Source of the DNA: an uncultured Campylobacter sp.
GTDB taxonomy: Bacteria; Campylobacterota; Campylobacteria; Campylobacterales; Campylobacteraceae
Assembly: GCA_938036585.1 (NCBI GenBank)
Contig: CALHQN010000061.1
Coordinates: forward strand, 1-22,449
Length of the DNA stretch: 22,449 bases
Reading direction: 5' to 3'
Below, piece after piece: positions 7,426-16,487 of the stretch. Position 1 is the first letter of the stretch, and each line of letters starts with the position of its first letter. The position numbers were made by a program, and so were the translations under genes. The notes below the pieces were generated by a model, which did no database searches, had not been told where the DNA came from, and worked only from the letters and a program-made list of their open reading frames with translations.

Positions 7426-8280
7426 CTACATTAAGACCGGAATTTTGGTCTTTTGTAGGAAGTATTTCGACGCGCCGCCTAGGAATATCTCCTTTATGCC
7501 GCTGTCTGAGTGTAAGCCCGCGACGATTAGGTCGAAATCGCCCGCGTCGGCGTACTCTAGCAGCACCTGTCCCGGGATCTTACCCTCGACGTTCAGTGCC
7601 TCGAAAACGTCGATTTTAACGTCGTGCAGAGCCAAATAATCGCTTATGCGGCGCTTCGTTTCGGAAACATCGTCTTGAAGATAGTGGTTTGCGGTGATGA
7701 CGGTGACGGATTTGGCATGCTGTAAAATCCCCAGCCAATTATCGAGCGCTCGCGCAGACGCCGCAGTACCGGTAAGCGAGACCAAAATTTTATCCGCCCT
7801 AAACTCCTTCAGCTTGCGCGGTATGACGATGCAAGGCTTCCCGCTTTTGGTGACCGCCGCCTCGAACGTGCCGGTGATAGAGCCGGTAGGCGGCACCGAA
7901 ACCAGCACCAAATCGCAATATTTGGAGTATTTCTCGACCAGCTCGGAGCGAATGCCCACCATATGCCTCAAAGCGGCGCTATTTGGGACGTGATCGTCGT
8001 CGTTTTGATCCAAATCGAGCTTAGCGCATTCGGCGTCGAAGATCGCCTTAATCTCCTCGCGCTCAGCCCTCATCTCATCGCCCGCTGATTTCAAAAATTC
8101 CTCCATCAGCACGCCGCCTTTTAGCGTCATACGGACATTGTAGATCATCTTAGGATCGAGCTGGCACGCCATTATGTTGATGTGCGTGCCGAAAAATTTA
8201 TTCACGAGCAGCGCTCCGCGTATGCGCTCCGTCAGCTCCTCGCCGCCGCCGATAGGGAAAAAAATCTTTTTAAGCTGCAT
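7426..8280 (-). CDS. Tandem universal stress protein (UspA-like, two domains)
   Basis: This encodes a soluble protein of 284 residues. It starts MQLKKIFFPIGGG, the first strand and loop of a Usp fold. The first half (about 1-155) ends in GKPCIVIPRK. The second half (about 163-284) ends with GLHSDSGIKEIFLGGASKYF and TKIPVLM, the spaced glycine and small-residue motif that contacts ATP in Usp proteins. Only the second domain shows a recognisable nucleotide loop; the first is degenerate. ATG 8280 is preceded by TAGGAG. It lies 20 bases after the pnp stop and is probably the last gene of the purD-to-pnp operon. The specific role is unknown; stress-linked ATP binding is the family expectation. Confidence 0.8.
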   Translation of the reverse strand: MQLKKIFFPIGGGEELTERIRGALLVNKFFGTHINIMACQLDPKMIYNVRMTLKGGVLMEEFLKSAGDEMRAEREEIKAIFDAECAKLDLDQNDDDHVPNSAALRHMVGIRSELVEKYSKYCDLVLVSVPPTGSITGTFEAAVTKSGKPCIVIPRKLKEFRADKILVSLTGTAASARALDNWLGILQHAKSVTVITANHYLQDDVSETKRRISDYLALHDVKIDVFEALNVEGKIPGQVLLEYADAGDFDLIVAGLHSDSGIKEIFLGGASKYFLQKTKIPVLM

Positions 8281-8300
8281 CTCATACTCCTATTAAAATT

Positions 8301-10415
8301 TTAAGCTAATTCCAGTGAAATTTTAGTGCCTTTCTGATCGGTCACGCGCACTCGCACCACATCGCCCGCTTTGTAAGGCGTCGTGATAAATTTGGCGCGC
8401 AATAGCCCGTCCACGCCGTCTCGTAGCGAGATGAAGGTACCGAAATCCAGCACGCTTTGCACCACGCCGTCAAACTCCTCGCCGATCTGAAATTTTACCT
8501 CTTTGCGATCACCGCGCGGCTTGCGAAAATCGCGAGAATTTGAGACTATCGATAAAATTTTATCTTTCGCGCCCGATACGCCGCCCGATTTTGCGCCTTG
8601 GATCTTGACCTCGCCCTTTTCGCGATCCAGATCGATATTTACGCCGAAGCTTTCGGTGATCTCTTTGATAACCTTGCCTCCCTGACCGATGATATCGGGG
8701 ATTTTGCTCGGATCGACGCTAAAAATTTCAAGCTTCGGAAGCACATCTTCATTTATGACGATTGCCGCGTCCGCCTGCTCCATAAGGCCCAAAATATGCG
8801 CGCGAGCCTGCTTTGCCTGCGCGAGAGCCTCTTTTAAGACCTCCAGGCTGATGCCGCCGAGCTTAATATCCATCTGAAGCGCGGTGATGCCCTCGTAGGT
8901 GCCCGCGACTTTAAAATCCATATCGCCGTCGTGATCCTCAAGCCCCATTATGTCGGTTAGCACAGCGTGTTTTTCGCCCTCAAAAATCAAGCCCATCGCT
9001 ACGCCCGCAACGAGCTTTAGTGTAGGCACGCCCGCTGCGCGCAATGAAAGTGCGCCGCCGCAGACCGAAGCCATCGAGCTTGAGCCGTTGCTCTCTAAAA
9101 TTTCGCTCACCACGCGAATAGACTGCGGCGAGTTTAGATCGATGCTCGGATACAGCGCTCTTTTGGCTAAATTTCCATGCCCCAGCTCGCGTCTGCCGGG
9201 GCTTCTGAGCGGGCTTGCTTCGCCGACACAAAAGCCCGGGAAATTGTAGTTAAACATAAATCTATCATTAATCGGCTCGAGCTGTGTTAGGCTGTCGCTT
9301 AGCTGCGCGTCGCTATCGCCGCCCAGCGTGGTAACGACTAGAGCTTGCGTCTGCCCGCGCGTAAATAGGCAGCTTCCATGCGCGCACGGCAGGATATTTG
9401 TCTCGATACTGATCGGGCGCACCTCATCAAGCGCGCGTCCATCGGCTCTGCGGCGATCCTCGATGATCTGCGTGCGGATGATGCCGCGCTTATACTTGCC
9501 GATAACGCTGGAGATCACCTCTTGGCTCCATTCATTTTGCGCCGCGGCTTCGGTAGTTAAAATTTGATCCACGATTTTATTTAGCTCGGTAGCGCGCTCA
9601 CTCTTTGCCATCTGATTGATCGCCGCTTTGACGGCGTCTTTGTAGTTCGCGTCGATAAAATCCGCGATATCCTCATCCTCGATCTCGGGCTTGTACTCTA
9701 GGCTCGCATCGGGCTTTTTAAGCGGCAGAAAAGCCTCTTCGTAAGCGTTTGAGCCCGCGCTTATCGCCTTTGCGGCAAAATCGATCGCATCCACCATCAG
9801 ATCTTCGCCAAATTCATTTATCTGCTGCGCTCCGCCATTAATCTGCGGCAGGGAGCGCATCTCGATCATCAAAAGCTCATCGCCGACGCCGGCTACGTAA
9901 AGATCGAGCGCGCTGGCTTTAAGCTCGGAGTTGCTCGGATTTAGGATGAAATTTCCGTTTTGATAGCCGATGCGCACGCCGCAGACGGGCGCTTTAATCG
10001 GGATGTCGCTAAGATATAGCGCCGCAGACGCCGCATTAAGAGCGACGACTTGCAGATCGACTTCGGGATCTGCGGATAGCACGTAAACCACAATCTGCGT
10101 CGGATATGCATAGCCTTTTGGAAAGAGCGGGCGCAGCGAGCGGTCTATGATGCGGCTCGTTAGCGTCTCAAAATCGCCAGGCTTGGTCTCACGCTTAATG
10201 TAGCCTCCGGGGATTCTGCCCGCTGCGTACATCTTTTCGATATATTGCACGGTAAGGGGCAAAAAGTCCTCCTGCACCTGCGTCTCTTCGCGCGCTACGG
10301 TAGCTAGCACGACGGTATTTTTTACGCGCAAAAGCGCCGCGCCCGCGGCTTGTTTCGCAACTTTGTCGATATCGAAAATTTCGGTATTGCCATTTACTTC
10401 AATTTTACACTGCAT
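8301..10415 (-). CDS. pnp: Polyribonucleotide nucleotidyltransferase (PNPase)
   Basis: This encodes a phosphorolytic 3'-5' exoribonuclease of 704 residues. Domains in order: first RNase PH domain (about 1-215) with [10 protein letters not shown] and [17 protein letters not shown]; an all-helical linker (about 235-310); second RNase PH domain (about 320-545) with [20 protein letters not shown] and a [13 protein letters not shown] metal and active-site region; KH domain with [14 protein letters not shown] (about 580-595); and a C-terminal S1 domain with [15 protein letters not shown]. Length is normal. ATG 10415 is preceded by AAGGAG with 7-base spacing and overlaps the upstream phosphoribosyltransferase gene by 11 bases, so the two are translationally linked. 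PNPase trims and degrades mRNA as part of RNA turnover. Confidence 0.98.
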   Translation of the reverse strand: MQCKIEVNGNTEIFDIDKVAKQAAGAALLRVKNTVVLATVAREETQVQEDFLPLTVQYIEKMYAAGRIPGGYIKRETKPGDFETLTSRIIDRSLRPLFPKGYAYPTQIVVYVLSADPEVDLQVVALNAASAALYLSDIPIKAPVCGVRIGYQNGNFILNPSNSELKASALDLYVAGVGDELLMIEMRSLPQINGGAQQINEFGEDLMVDAIDFAAKAISAGSNAYEEAFLPLKKPDASLEYKPEIEDEDIADFIDANYKDAVKAAINQMAKSERATELNKIVDQILTTEAAAQNEWSQEVISSVIGKYKRGIIRTQIIEDRRRADGRALDEVRPISIETNILPCAHGSCLFTRGQTQALVVTTLGGDSDAQLSDSLTQLEPINDRFMFNYNFPGFCVGEASPLRSPGRRELGHGNLAKRALYPSIDLNSPQSIRVVSEILESNGSSSMASVCGGALSLRAAGVPTLKLVAGVAMGLIFEGEKHAVLTDIMGLEDHDGDMDFKVAGTYEGITALQMDIKLGGISLEVLKEALAQAKQARAHILGLMEQADAAIVINEDVLPKLEIFSVDPSKIPDIIGQGGKVIKEITESFGVNIDLDREKGEVKIQGAKSGGVSGAKDKILSIVSNSRDFRKPRGDRKEVKFQIGEEFDGVVQSVLDFGTFISLRDGVDGLLRAKFITTPYKAGDVVRVRVTDQKGTKISLELA

Positions 10416-11118
10416 TAATTTTCTCCTTGTTTTTGTTAGTCTCGTGAAACGGCAGATAAAGCGGGCATTTGTTTAAAATTTGCATTATCTCCTCCGCGCT
10501 TGAGAGCGTTTTTTCTTTGTAATAAAAATCCACGTTCACAAAATCTCTGATCTTGTGAACGGCGTAAATTCCATCCACCAGCGTAGCGATCTCGTCCGCA
10601 TTATCGCTGCCGATAACGGGAGTGGCGTAAAAGATCGCTTTGGCGTTTAAATTTACGAGAGTTTTTATGCACGTAAGCGCGGTCAGCCCGCTCTCACACC
10701 CCTCATCTACCAAGATGACGTTTTTTTTCTCCAAATTTCCCAAAAGCTCGCCCTTGCGAAATTTATACATGTTTTTTAAAATTTTCTCCTCATAAAGTCT
10801 ATTTGCCTGCCCGTAAACATAATCCAGGCTGATGCCGAAGCTTCGCACGAGCTCATCTACCATCACGATCTCTTGGGTTTCGCTTACGCACGCGATCGCG
10901 CATTCCGGATTATTGGGCGCCAAAACGGGCTCTGTGAATAAAAACTCATAATGAAGTCCCAGCTTTAAGGCAAGATGGTTTGCGATAGGAAGCGACTCCA
11001 GAGACTGAGCTATTATTAGAAAATTATCGTTTTTTATCACCGTAGCGGGCAAAATTTCGGCAAGTTTCATCGCGGCGTCGATTTGGTTTTCAAACATCAG
11101 CTCGGCTCTAGGCGTCAT
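10405..11118 (-). CDS. Phosphoribosyltransferase-family protein
   Basis: This encodes 237 residues with a type I phosphoribosyltransferase fold. The PRPP-binding loop is [18 protein letters not shown], at about residue 134. Upstream motifs include [21 protein letters not shown] strand and helix text and [12 protein letters not shown]. The loop has the DExxxSG form and not the classical DDxxxTG, so it may be a regulator or a divergent enzyme. The start ATG 11118 overlaps the lptD stop as [14 protein letters not shown], seven codons in, is an alternative start. It lies between lptD and pnp, and from memory a similar gene is next to pnp in C. jejuni. The substrate is unknown; purine salvage would suit a purD-headed operon but is inference. 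Confidence 0.75.
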   Translation of the reverse strand: MTPRAELMFENQIDAAMKLAEILPATVIKNDNFLIIAQSLESLPIANHLALKLGLHYEFLFTEPVLAPNNPECAIACVSETQEIVMVDELVRSFGISLDYVYGQANRLYEEKILKNMYKFRKGELLGNLEKKNVILVDEGCESGLTALTCIKTLVNLNAKAIFYATPVIGSDNADEIATLVDGIYAVHKIRDFVNVDFYYKEKTLSSAEEIMQILNKCPLYLPFHETNKNKEKINAV

Positions 11119-13376
11119 TTGTTTTCGCTCCCGTATTCGCTATCTACCGAAAAATCATACCCTACTCCGCCGAACGGATAGAAATTTACGAGAAAGTAAA
11201 TTCCGCGCTCCTTGCTTGCTTTGCTGTAGTCCGTCGTACTGGTGTTTTTAGGCTCAATATCCTCTTGATATACGAGGGAGTAGTTCCAGCACTTGCGCGT
11301 ATGCGAAAGACCTACGCGCCACATCTTCGAATATGAACGGGTCAGGTCGTAATCCCAGCGGCCGAAAATTTTATTATTCCTAGGCAAATTTACCGAGGCG
11401 CTTACGATGGCGTAGTTATCCTTGGTGTAGCGTTTAGGGTCTAAATTTAACTTTTGATACTCGTAAGCGTGGCCGAGTCCGAAGCTAAAATCCTCGCTGT
11501 CGTAGTTGGCGTAGGTATAGACCTTATCGAAGCTCTTGTATTTGTGCGAGTAGGTAAAGCGATTTCCGATATTTAAGCCGTTTGCGAAATACCCGTCGAT
11601 GCGGTGCTCCAAATCGTCGAATTCGTGATCGTCGAAATCATATCGCTGCTTGGCGCTGTGGCGTAAAAATTTACGCCCTTCGTCGTTGTAAAAAAACTGC
11701 GTCATGCCAAAAGCCGCGTTTTCGTGGGTGTATTCGTCCTTCAGCTCGCTTAAGAAGTTATCCTCCCAATAAAGCGAATCCTGCATATCGCCGAGCTTGG
11801 AGCGATTGATCGCGCCGCGAGAGAGGTCGTATCTATACTGGTGGTACTTTAAAATTCTATCCTCTATATTGCCCTGCTGCCAGCCCGGGATCCTAAAATC
11901 GGCACGGATATTCATCGTGTGATACAGGCTGTCATAGGCTCTGGCTACGTCGGTGTAGAGCGAGAGCTCGGTGTATTGATTGGCGTAGAAAGTGCTTTTA
12001 TCTTCCTGCAGATCGCCGTTTGCAAAATAAAATTTATCGTGCCAGTTTATATCGGTCATATAAACCCGCTCCGTAAAGGCGAAATTTAGATAATCCGCCA
12101 GAAACGGCACGTTAAAGCTAACCGGCACGTCAAGCTCATACTGCCTGGCGGTGGCCCCCTGCTGCCTGGTATAGTTGCGCATCTTTACGTCGGCCGAATA
12201 TATCAAATTCGGCAAATATATATCGTCGATAAATTTATGATATTGCAGAGTCGGAAGCTCTTGGACGGTATCGTCGTTGCGGAAGGTATTATCGGCGTTT
12301 AGCTTGCTCGTATCGATATAGTATCGTCCGTAAGCGCCGAAATAGTGCTCGTCACCGGTCAAATAATAATTCAGCCGCGAAGTTACGAGCGAATTATCCG
12401 CATCGTCGCTAAGACCGCCCTTTTCCTTCAGATCGTAGTATTCCAAATCGTTTAACTGAGTAAAATCGATCCATAAATTTTCGCGCAGATCTCCGTCTAG
12501 CAAATAGGTCGCAAGCTTGCTGCGATCGTATTGCACTTCAAATCCGTGGTGGCGCTCGTTTTTGTATTCGAGCCGCTTTTGTGCCCGCGAGAAGTTATCG
12601 AAGATTCCGCCTCTGATCTCGCCGTAAGAGTACGGAGACTCCGTGAAGCGAAAGGTGCCGTAGGCGCCAAAGCCCCTTCTGCTGCGCACCTGCGGATCGA
12701 GCTGAAAATCCCAGCTATCGTAAGGCGCGAAATAGATCGGCTGCTTGTAATAAATCCCTTCCTTGCTGATGTAGCCCGCCTCGGGAGGCAGCAAGCCCGT
12801 GCGGCGCGTGCGGTCGGTCGGGAAGCCGAAATACGGCAGATAGAGCACCGGCACGTCGCCCACGTAAAATCTCGGATTGAAAAGATGGAGGAATTTGCTC
12901 TCTTTATTGAGCATGCCGCTGCTAAATTTAATACGCCAATCGGGATCGGTAACGTTGCAGCTAGATACGCTGGAGCCCTCCACGCGGTAATACTCGCTGT
13001 CGCTGCAGCTGGCGTCGTTTTGCATCCAAAGCTCGGAGTCCTTGTCCATCATAAAATTTACGTCGGCTTCCTGCTTGTTGTTTTTCAGATCGATTTTGAC
13101 GTATTCGGCGCGGGTGGTCTCGCTGCTGCCGCGCATTGCATTGACGTTGCCGAAAAGCTCGATAGTACCGTTTTGCTCGTCGTAGGTGGCGCGATCGGCG
13201 GTGATGAAGTAGTCCTGCGAATATACCGTTACGTTTCCGCTCGCCGTAGTCACAAAGCCCTTTTTATCGACGTTATCGGCTATGAGCTCGACGTCTTGGA
13301 CCTTCGCGCTCACGCCGCCCGCGAGAAGCAGACCGAAGCCAAGGGCTAGAATTTTAAATTTTTTACTCTTTTTCAA
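11115..13376 (-). CDS. lptD: LPS-assembly protein LptD
   Basis: This encodes an outer-membrane protein of 753 residues that inserts LPS or lipooligosaccharide into the outer leaflet. A signal peptide ([20 protein letters not shown], cleavage likely after Ala24) is followed by an OstA-like N-terminal domain (about 25-125; IELFGNVNAMRG) and a long beta-barrel with many aromatic, alternating strands and a typical LptD segment (VPVLYLPYFGFPTDRTRRTG). It has Cys124 and Cys140 near the N-terminal domain and Cys696 near the C-terminus; E. coli LptD uses two cysteine pairs, so the disulphide plan differs. The start is TTG 13376, 14 bases inside the upstream RDD gene; no better start exists before the signal peptide. 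The stop overlaps the next ATG. Confidence 0.93.
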   Translation of the reverse strand: MKKSKKFKILALGFGLLLAGGVSAKVQDVELIADNVDKKGFVTTASGNVTVYSQDYFITADRATYDEQNGTIELFGNVNAMRGSSETTRAEYVKIDLKNNKQEADVNFMMDKDSELWMQNDASCSDSEYYRVEGSSVSSCNVTDPDWRIKFSSGMLNKESKFLHLFNPRFYVGDVPVLYLPYFGFPTDRTRRTGLLPPEAGYISKEGIYYKQPIYFAPYDSWDFQLDPQVRSRRGFGAYGTFRFTESPYSYGEIRGGIFDNFSRAQKRLEYKNERHHGFEVQYDRSKLATYLLDGDLRENLWIDFTQLNDLEYYDLKEKGGLSDDADNSLVTSRLNYYLTGDEHYFGAYGRYYIDTSKLNADNTFRNDDTVQELPTLQYHKFIDDIYLPNLIYSADVKMRNYTRQQGATARQYELDVPVSFNVPFLADYLNFAFTERVYMTDINWHDKFYFANGDLQEDKSTFYANQYTELSLYTDVARAYDSLYHTMNIRADFRIPGWQQGNIEDRILKYHQYRYDLSRGAINRSKLGDMQDSLYWEDNFLSELKDEYTHENAAFGMTQFFYNDEGRKFLRHSAKQRYDFDDHEFDDLEHRIDGYFANGLNIGNRFTYSHKYKSFDKVYTYANYDSEDFSFGLGHAYEYQKLNLDPKRYTKDNYAIVSASVNLPRNNKIFGRWDYDLTRSYSKMWRVGLSHTRKCWNYSLVYQEDIEPKNTSTTDYSKASKERGIYFLVNFYPFGGVGYDFSVDSEYGSENK

Positions 13377-13800
13377 TCTCTACCACCAATGTTTTCGCTG
13401 CCATATCGTGCAGGCTCTGACGCGAGTTCGTAAAAAACGCCACCAAAAATCCCATATAAAATATCGTCTCGCTTATCACCCGAACCGCCGCGCGGATTGC
13501 CGCCGTAGCGATATCCATGTCGCCGCCGCCAGCGCGGACGCAATAAATTTTAACCGCGAGCTTACCTAGCGACGCGCCGTATAGATAGACGAAAATCGTA
13601 TGATATAAAAATTTTATCACGACGTACTGCATCAAGAATTTCGACACGACCTTTTGGATCTCGAGGTTGCTTCCGCTCTGCGCCGCAGCCATGATCTCGG
13701 GCTCATCGATGACAAGCAGCACGATAGTAAAAAGCGTCGCTAAGATGATCTCATCGATACCAAATGCGATTACGCGCTTGCCAAGCGGAGCGATGTTCAA
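13363..13800 (-). CDS. RDD-family membrane protein
   Basis: This encodes 145 residues with the RDD fold: Arg and Asp in [17 protein letters not shown] (about 8-24), a second helix at [20 protein letters not shown], and the typical end [17 protein letters not shown] with its conserved Asp. Three or four membrane helices are likely, in the inner membrane. The function of RDD proteins is mostly unknown; some act in ion transport. The start is TTG 13800, overlapping the purD TGA as TTGA and preserving [10 protein letters not shown]. It overlaps lptD by 14 bases. From memory a similar gene lies next to purD in C. jejuni, so the pairing is conserved. Confidence 0.85.
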   Translation of the reverse strand: MNIAPLGKRVIAFGIDEIILATLFTIVLLVIDEPEIMAAAQSGSNLEIQKVVSKFLMQYVVIKFLYHTIFVYLYGASLGKLAVKIYCVRAGGGDMDIATAAIRAAVRVISETIFYMGFLVAFFTNSRQSLHDMAAKTLVVEIEKE

Positions 13801-15053
13801 ATTTTATCTCTTAAGGCTTGATACGCGATATCACGCCTATACTGCGCGCCGCTAAATTTTATATTTTCGCACAGCGCGTAAGCCGCGTCCCGCGCCTGCT
13901 TTAGGCTCTGTGCGACGCCCACGCTTACCAAAACGCGCCCGCCGCTAGCGTAAATTTGCCCCTCTCGCTCGCTCACGCCCGCGTAGCAGATATGCGCGCC
14001 GGCGGGAATTTCGCCGACCTCGATCAAAGCAGGCTGCGAAGAGCCGTAAGGATAGCCCTCGCTAGCCATCACGACGCCCACTGCGAATCGATCCTTTAAG
14101 CTTATGCTACTTAGCTTGCCTACGGCGGCGTTGTATAAAATTTCGCTCAAATTTCCGTCAATTAGCGGCATCAAAACCTCGCACTCCGGATCGCCGAAGC
14201 GGACGTTGTACTCCAGCACGTAAGGCTCGCCGCTCACGATCATAAGCCCCACGAATAGCACGCCGCAAAAGGGCGCGCCCTGCTGCCGCATCCCTTTTAG
14301 CGTGGGTGAGACGATCTCGCTCTGCACTCTTTTTATCAGCGCGGCATCCGCTAGCGGGCTTGGCGCATAAGCTCCCATGCCGCCGGTGTTTGGGCCCATA
14401 TCGCCGTCAAGCAGCTTTTTGTGATCCTGCGCTACGGGCAAGCTTACGAAATTCTCCCCGTCGCAGATCGCAAAAAAGCTCAGCTCGAAGCCCTCTAAAA
14501 ACTCCTCCACGACGACGCGCTTGCCCGCTTCGCCGAAGCTTTCGCCGCTTAGCATGTCCGCAGCGGCTTTTTTAGCTTCATCTTTGGAATTTGCGATGAT
14601 GACGCCTTTGCCCGCGCACAGGCCGTCTGCTTTGACCACGATGCGTCCGCTTAGACCGTCTATAAATTTTGAAATTTCAGATAGATCGTCGCTGCTTAGA
14701 AATTTTGCGGTTTTAATATGATTTCGCGCCAAAAAGTCCTTCATATAGGCTTTAGAGCCCTCAAGCTTCGCTGCAGCAGCGCTGGGACCAAATATCGCGA
14801 GGCCTTGCGCTTTAAAAATATCTACGATACCTTTTGTAAGCGGCTCTTCGGCGCCTACGACGGCAAGGGCTACGTCGTTGTTTTTCGCAAAGAGCGCGAG
14901 CTCATTAAAATCTTTTAAATATAAATTTTTACCGAGCGCCTTTGTAGCGCCGTTTCCCGGAGCAAAATACAGATTTAAAACGTTTTTATCCTCGCGAAGT
15001 CTTAGCCCGATCGCGTATTCTCTACCGCCGCCGCCGATTATTAGGATATTCAA
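13797..15053 (-). CDS. purD: Phosphoribosylamine-glycine ligase (GAR synthetase)
   Basis: This encodes 418 residues and joins glycine to phosphoribosylamine using ATP in de novo purine synthesis. The N-terminal GGGGREYAI loop, the ATP-grasp segment [14 protein letters not shown], the substrate motif [15 protein letters not shown] and the metal site [15 protein letters not shown] are all present. Length is typical. The start is TTG 15053, supported by GGAGG about seven bases upstream and giving the canonical [12 protein letters not shown]. It heads the operon of RDD, lptD, phosphoribosyltransferase, pnp and usp genes. The candidate structured RNA just upstream ends in a T-run 17 bases before the purD start, so read-through or a separate promoter within that RNA region would supply transcription. 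Confidence 0.96.
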   Translation of the reverse strand: MNILIIGGGGREYAIGLRLREDKNVLNLYFAPGNGATKALGKNLYLKDFNELALFAKNNDVALAVVGAEEPLTKGIVDIFKAQGLAIFGPSAAAAKLEGSKAYMKDFLARNHIKTAKFLSSDDLSEISKFIDGLSGRIVVKADGLCAGKGVIIANSKDEAKKAAADMLSGESFGEAGKRVVVEEFLEGFELSFFAICDGENFVSLPVAQDHKKLLDGDMGPNTGGMGAYAPSPLADAALIKRVQSEIVSPTLKGMRQQGAPFCGVLFVGLMIVSGEPYVLEYNVRFGDPECEVLMPLIDGNLSEILYNAAVGKLSSISLKDRFAVGVVMASEGYPYGSSQPALIEVGEIPAGAHICYAGVSEREGQIYASGGRVLVSVGVAQSLKQARDAAYALCENIKFSGAQYRRDIAYQALRDKI

Positions 15054-15070
15054 TGAAGCCTCCGTAACGT

Positions 15071-15268
15071 AAAAAACCCAAGTGAGCGTTGCGTAAAAAG
15101 AATCGGCTCAAACAAAGCCAATCTTGCAACTAGGAAAAATCTCTAGGTCGCAACCCGTAACTTTAAAAAAGCTCGAGCCGAGCCGCGTCACACGGACCTC
15201 TCACGTCGTCGCTTATACAAATATGTTGAACCCTCATATAAAACGCTCTCGCTTCACCCAGGCTTGGG
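15071..15268 (-). ncRNA. Candidate structured small RNA, possibly 6S RNA, upstream of purD
   Basis: Between hemD and purD the minus strand carries a -10 box TATAAT (15278-15273) and then about 198 bases whose ends pair. CCCAAG (15268-15263) pairs with CTTGGG (15082-15077), and GAGCGTT (15248-15242) pairs with AACGCTC (15090-15084). The last arm runs straight into TTTTTT (15076-15071), an intrinsic terminator. Inner pairings include AGGTC with GACCT, GCGAC with GTTGC and a hairpin around AGCTTTTTTAAAGTT, leaving an open middle region. Length, closed ends and an internal bubble fit 6S RNA, and I recall 6S genes next to purD in epsilonproteobacteria. There is no convincing SRP RNA or purine-riboswitch core. 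An untranslated purD leader with an attenuator is the alternative. Confidence 0.5.
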
Positions 15269-15272
15269 CAAA

Positions 15273-15278
15273 ATTATA
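15273..15278 (-). promoter_or_regulatory. Promoter -10 of the structured RNA upstream of purD
   Basis: The minus strand reads TATAAT (15278-15273), a perfect -10 hexamer, five bases before the CCCAAG arm that would begin the RNA. It lies immediately after the hemD stop at 15296. There is no clear -35 element, which is usual for Campylobacter vegetative promoters. Confidence 0.55.
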
Positions 15279-15295
15279 GTCTAAATTTGCTTAAA

Positions 15296-15928
15296 CTATG
15301 GCAAAAGCGCCAGATCGACGCAGGATTTTATCGACATTCTTTCGCAGATTATCGGCTCGCAAAACTCGCTCAAAACGCTCGCCGTCGTCCTACCGATACA
15401 GACCACCTTGTAGCCCTCGTCCCAGCCGAAATTCGCGGTAAAGCCGCGAACGTTCTTAGGCGAGGTAAAAATCAGCGTGCTGCCTTGCGGCGGTTTCGCA
15501 GCGGCGGGCAGGCTAAGGATGAAATTTTCATAAGCGATCACGCTTTGCAGCCGCACGCCGGCACTAGATAGAATTTGCTCCAACTTCGACACCGTCTCGC
15601 GCGCACGCAGATACAGCGCATCCCTGCCTTGCAAGAGCGGCGCGATCTCGGCGGCAAACTCATTTCCGTGCCCGTGCCGCGCCACAAAAATATCGCGAAA
15701 TCCAAACTCACGCGCGGCCGCCGCGCACGGCTCGCCGATAGCGTAAACGGGCGTATCTAAATCAAGCGAAATTTCATTAAATTTTATCGCCGCCACCGCG
15801 TTTTTGGAGGTAAAAATTAACGCGCCGATCTGCGCAGGCAGGCTAAATTTGAGAAATTTTATCTCGCAGACCGCAAGCTGCCTCACCTGCGGATGCTCAA
15901 ATTTCGTATTAGACACCAGATATATCAA
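15296..15928 (-). CDS. hemD: Uroporphyrinogen-III synthase
   Basis: This encodes a divergent HemD of about 210 residues that closes and inverts the linear tetrapyrrole in haem synthesis. Recognisable parts are the start IYLVSNTKFEHPQV, GALIFTSKNAV in the first domain, a hinge with RDALYLRARETVSKL, and STLIFTSPKNVRGF and VVCIGRTTASVL in the second domain. HemD is poorly conserved, so the fold pattern matters more than single residues. The open frame starts at ATG 15994, but the extra 22 residues are unlike HemD. TTG 15928 has GGAGG four bases upstream and gives the expected N-terminus. Upstream lies a gene-poor stretch; downstream is the RNA candidate and purD. Confidence 0.8.
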   Translation of the reverse strand: MIYLVSNTKFEHPQVRQLAVCEIKFLKFSLPAQIGALIFTSKNAVAAIKFNEISLDLDTPVYAIGEPCAAAAREFGFRDIFVARHGHGNEFAAEIAPLLQGRDALYLRARETVSKLEQILSSAGVRLQSVIAYENFILSLPAAAKPPQGSTLIFTSPKNVRGFTANFGWDEGYKVVCIGRTTASVLSEFCEPIICERMSIKSCVDLALLP

Positions 15929-16122
15929 AACGCCTCCATGTTTAAATTTGCTTCGATTAAATTCCGCTCTCGAAAAAATCCGATTCGCGGTCATTAATTT
16001 TTGAGTTTAAAATTTAATTCTGCTTTGTTTCGCCCTCTACGCCGATTAAAACCCACGCGCAAAGCCCTCTCCGCTTTTCAGTTGCGTTTAGGCAGCTTAG
16101 CGGCGGCACATTTTTTAAAATT

Positions 16123-16350
16123 TTATCTCGCAGGCGAAGCGTCAAATTTAAATTCACCTCTTTGTGCGAGCTCTGCTTTTAAAATTTCACTTTGCGACTC
16201 GCGGCGAGCACCTAAAAACGCTGCCACAAAGCTTGATCTGCGCGCGGCAGACGTATTACATAGCTCGCCAACCCCGCGCAGCCCATGTATGTGTCCGTAC
16301 AGATCGTCGAGCTCGCCAAATTTAAAATTTAAAGCTGCGGCTACGAAATT
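16123..16350 (-). pseudogene. Possible gene fragment lacking a start codon
   Basis: A 75-codon minus-strand frame is open between two stops. It contains a protein-like segment, FGELDDLYGHIHGLRGVGEL, followed by a charged helix-like part (EILKAELAQRGEFKFD). It has no ATG and no TTG start with a ribosome binding site; the upstream stop sits within the AAATTT-rich repeats. It could be the remains of a decayed gene. I do not recognise a family, and chance is possible in GC-biased DNA. Confidence 0.2.
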
Positions 16351-16381
16351 TCAAAACCACGGCTATGAAATTTTAAAATTT
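16337..16381. repeat. Imperfect tandem repeat of about 22 bases
   Basis: GCGGCTACGAAATTTCAAAA is followed directly by a similar unit, CGGCTATGAAATTTTAAAAT. The units differ at a few positions. Both are centred on AAATTT, like the repeats in the phosphoesterase gene. Confidence 0.4.
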
Positions 16382-16388
16382 CGCCGCT

Positions 16389-16487
16389 CTAACCCTTAAA
16401 TCTCGGTATCAAATTGTATCCGTTTATCTCGCGCGCTTCAAGCGGCATGCTCTCGCCCAAACTTAGCACTAAATTTCGTCCGAGCAT
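16389..16487 (-). CDS. Putative small protein of 32 residues downstream of argH
   Basis: An ATG at 16487 opens a 32-codon frame ending in TAG at 16389, 25 bases after the argH stop on the same strand. The product includes NLVLSLGESMPLEAREINGY and ends IPRFKG, with a balanced composition that looks protein-like. There is no strong ribosome binding site, so translation would need coupling to argH. It could equally be the last part of a lost gene. Unrecognised. Confidence 0.25.
   Translation of the reverse strand: MLGRNLVLSLGESMPLEAREINGYNLIPRFKG

Noticed and set aside
12531..13349. Long plus-strand open frame (272 codons) opposite lptD
   Set aside because: It lies entirely antisense to a clear lptD, has no ribosome binding site and its composition is that of a reverse-strand shadow in biased codons.
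15071..15268. Purine riboswitch or SRP RNA upstream of purD
   Set aside because: I see no purine-aptamer loop-loop core and no conserved GGAAG-type SRP tetraloop region; closed ends plus a terminator fit a stand-alone RNA better.
16001..16399. Plus-strand 132-codon frame between hemD and argH
   Set aside because: No ribosome binding site, low-complexity Arg/Ser/Pro/Ala translation and overlap with AAATTT repeats; the minus-strand frames look slightly more protein-like.
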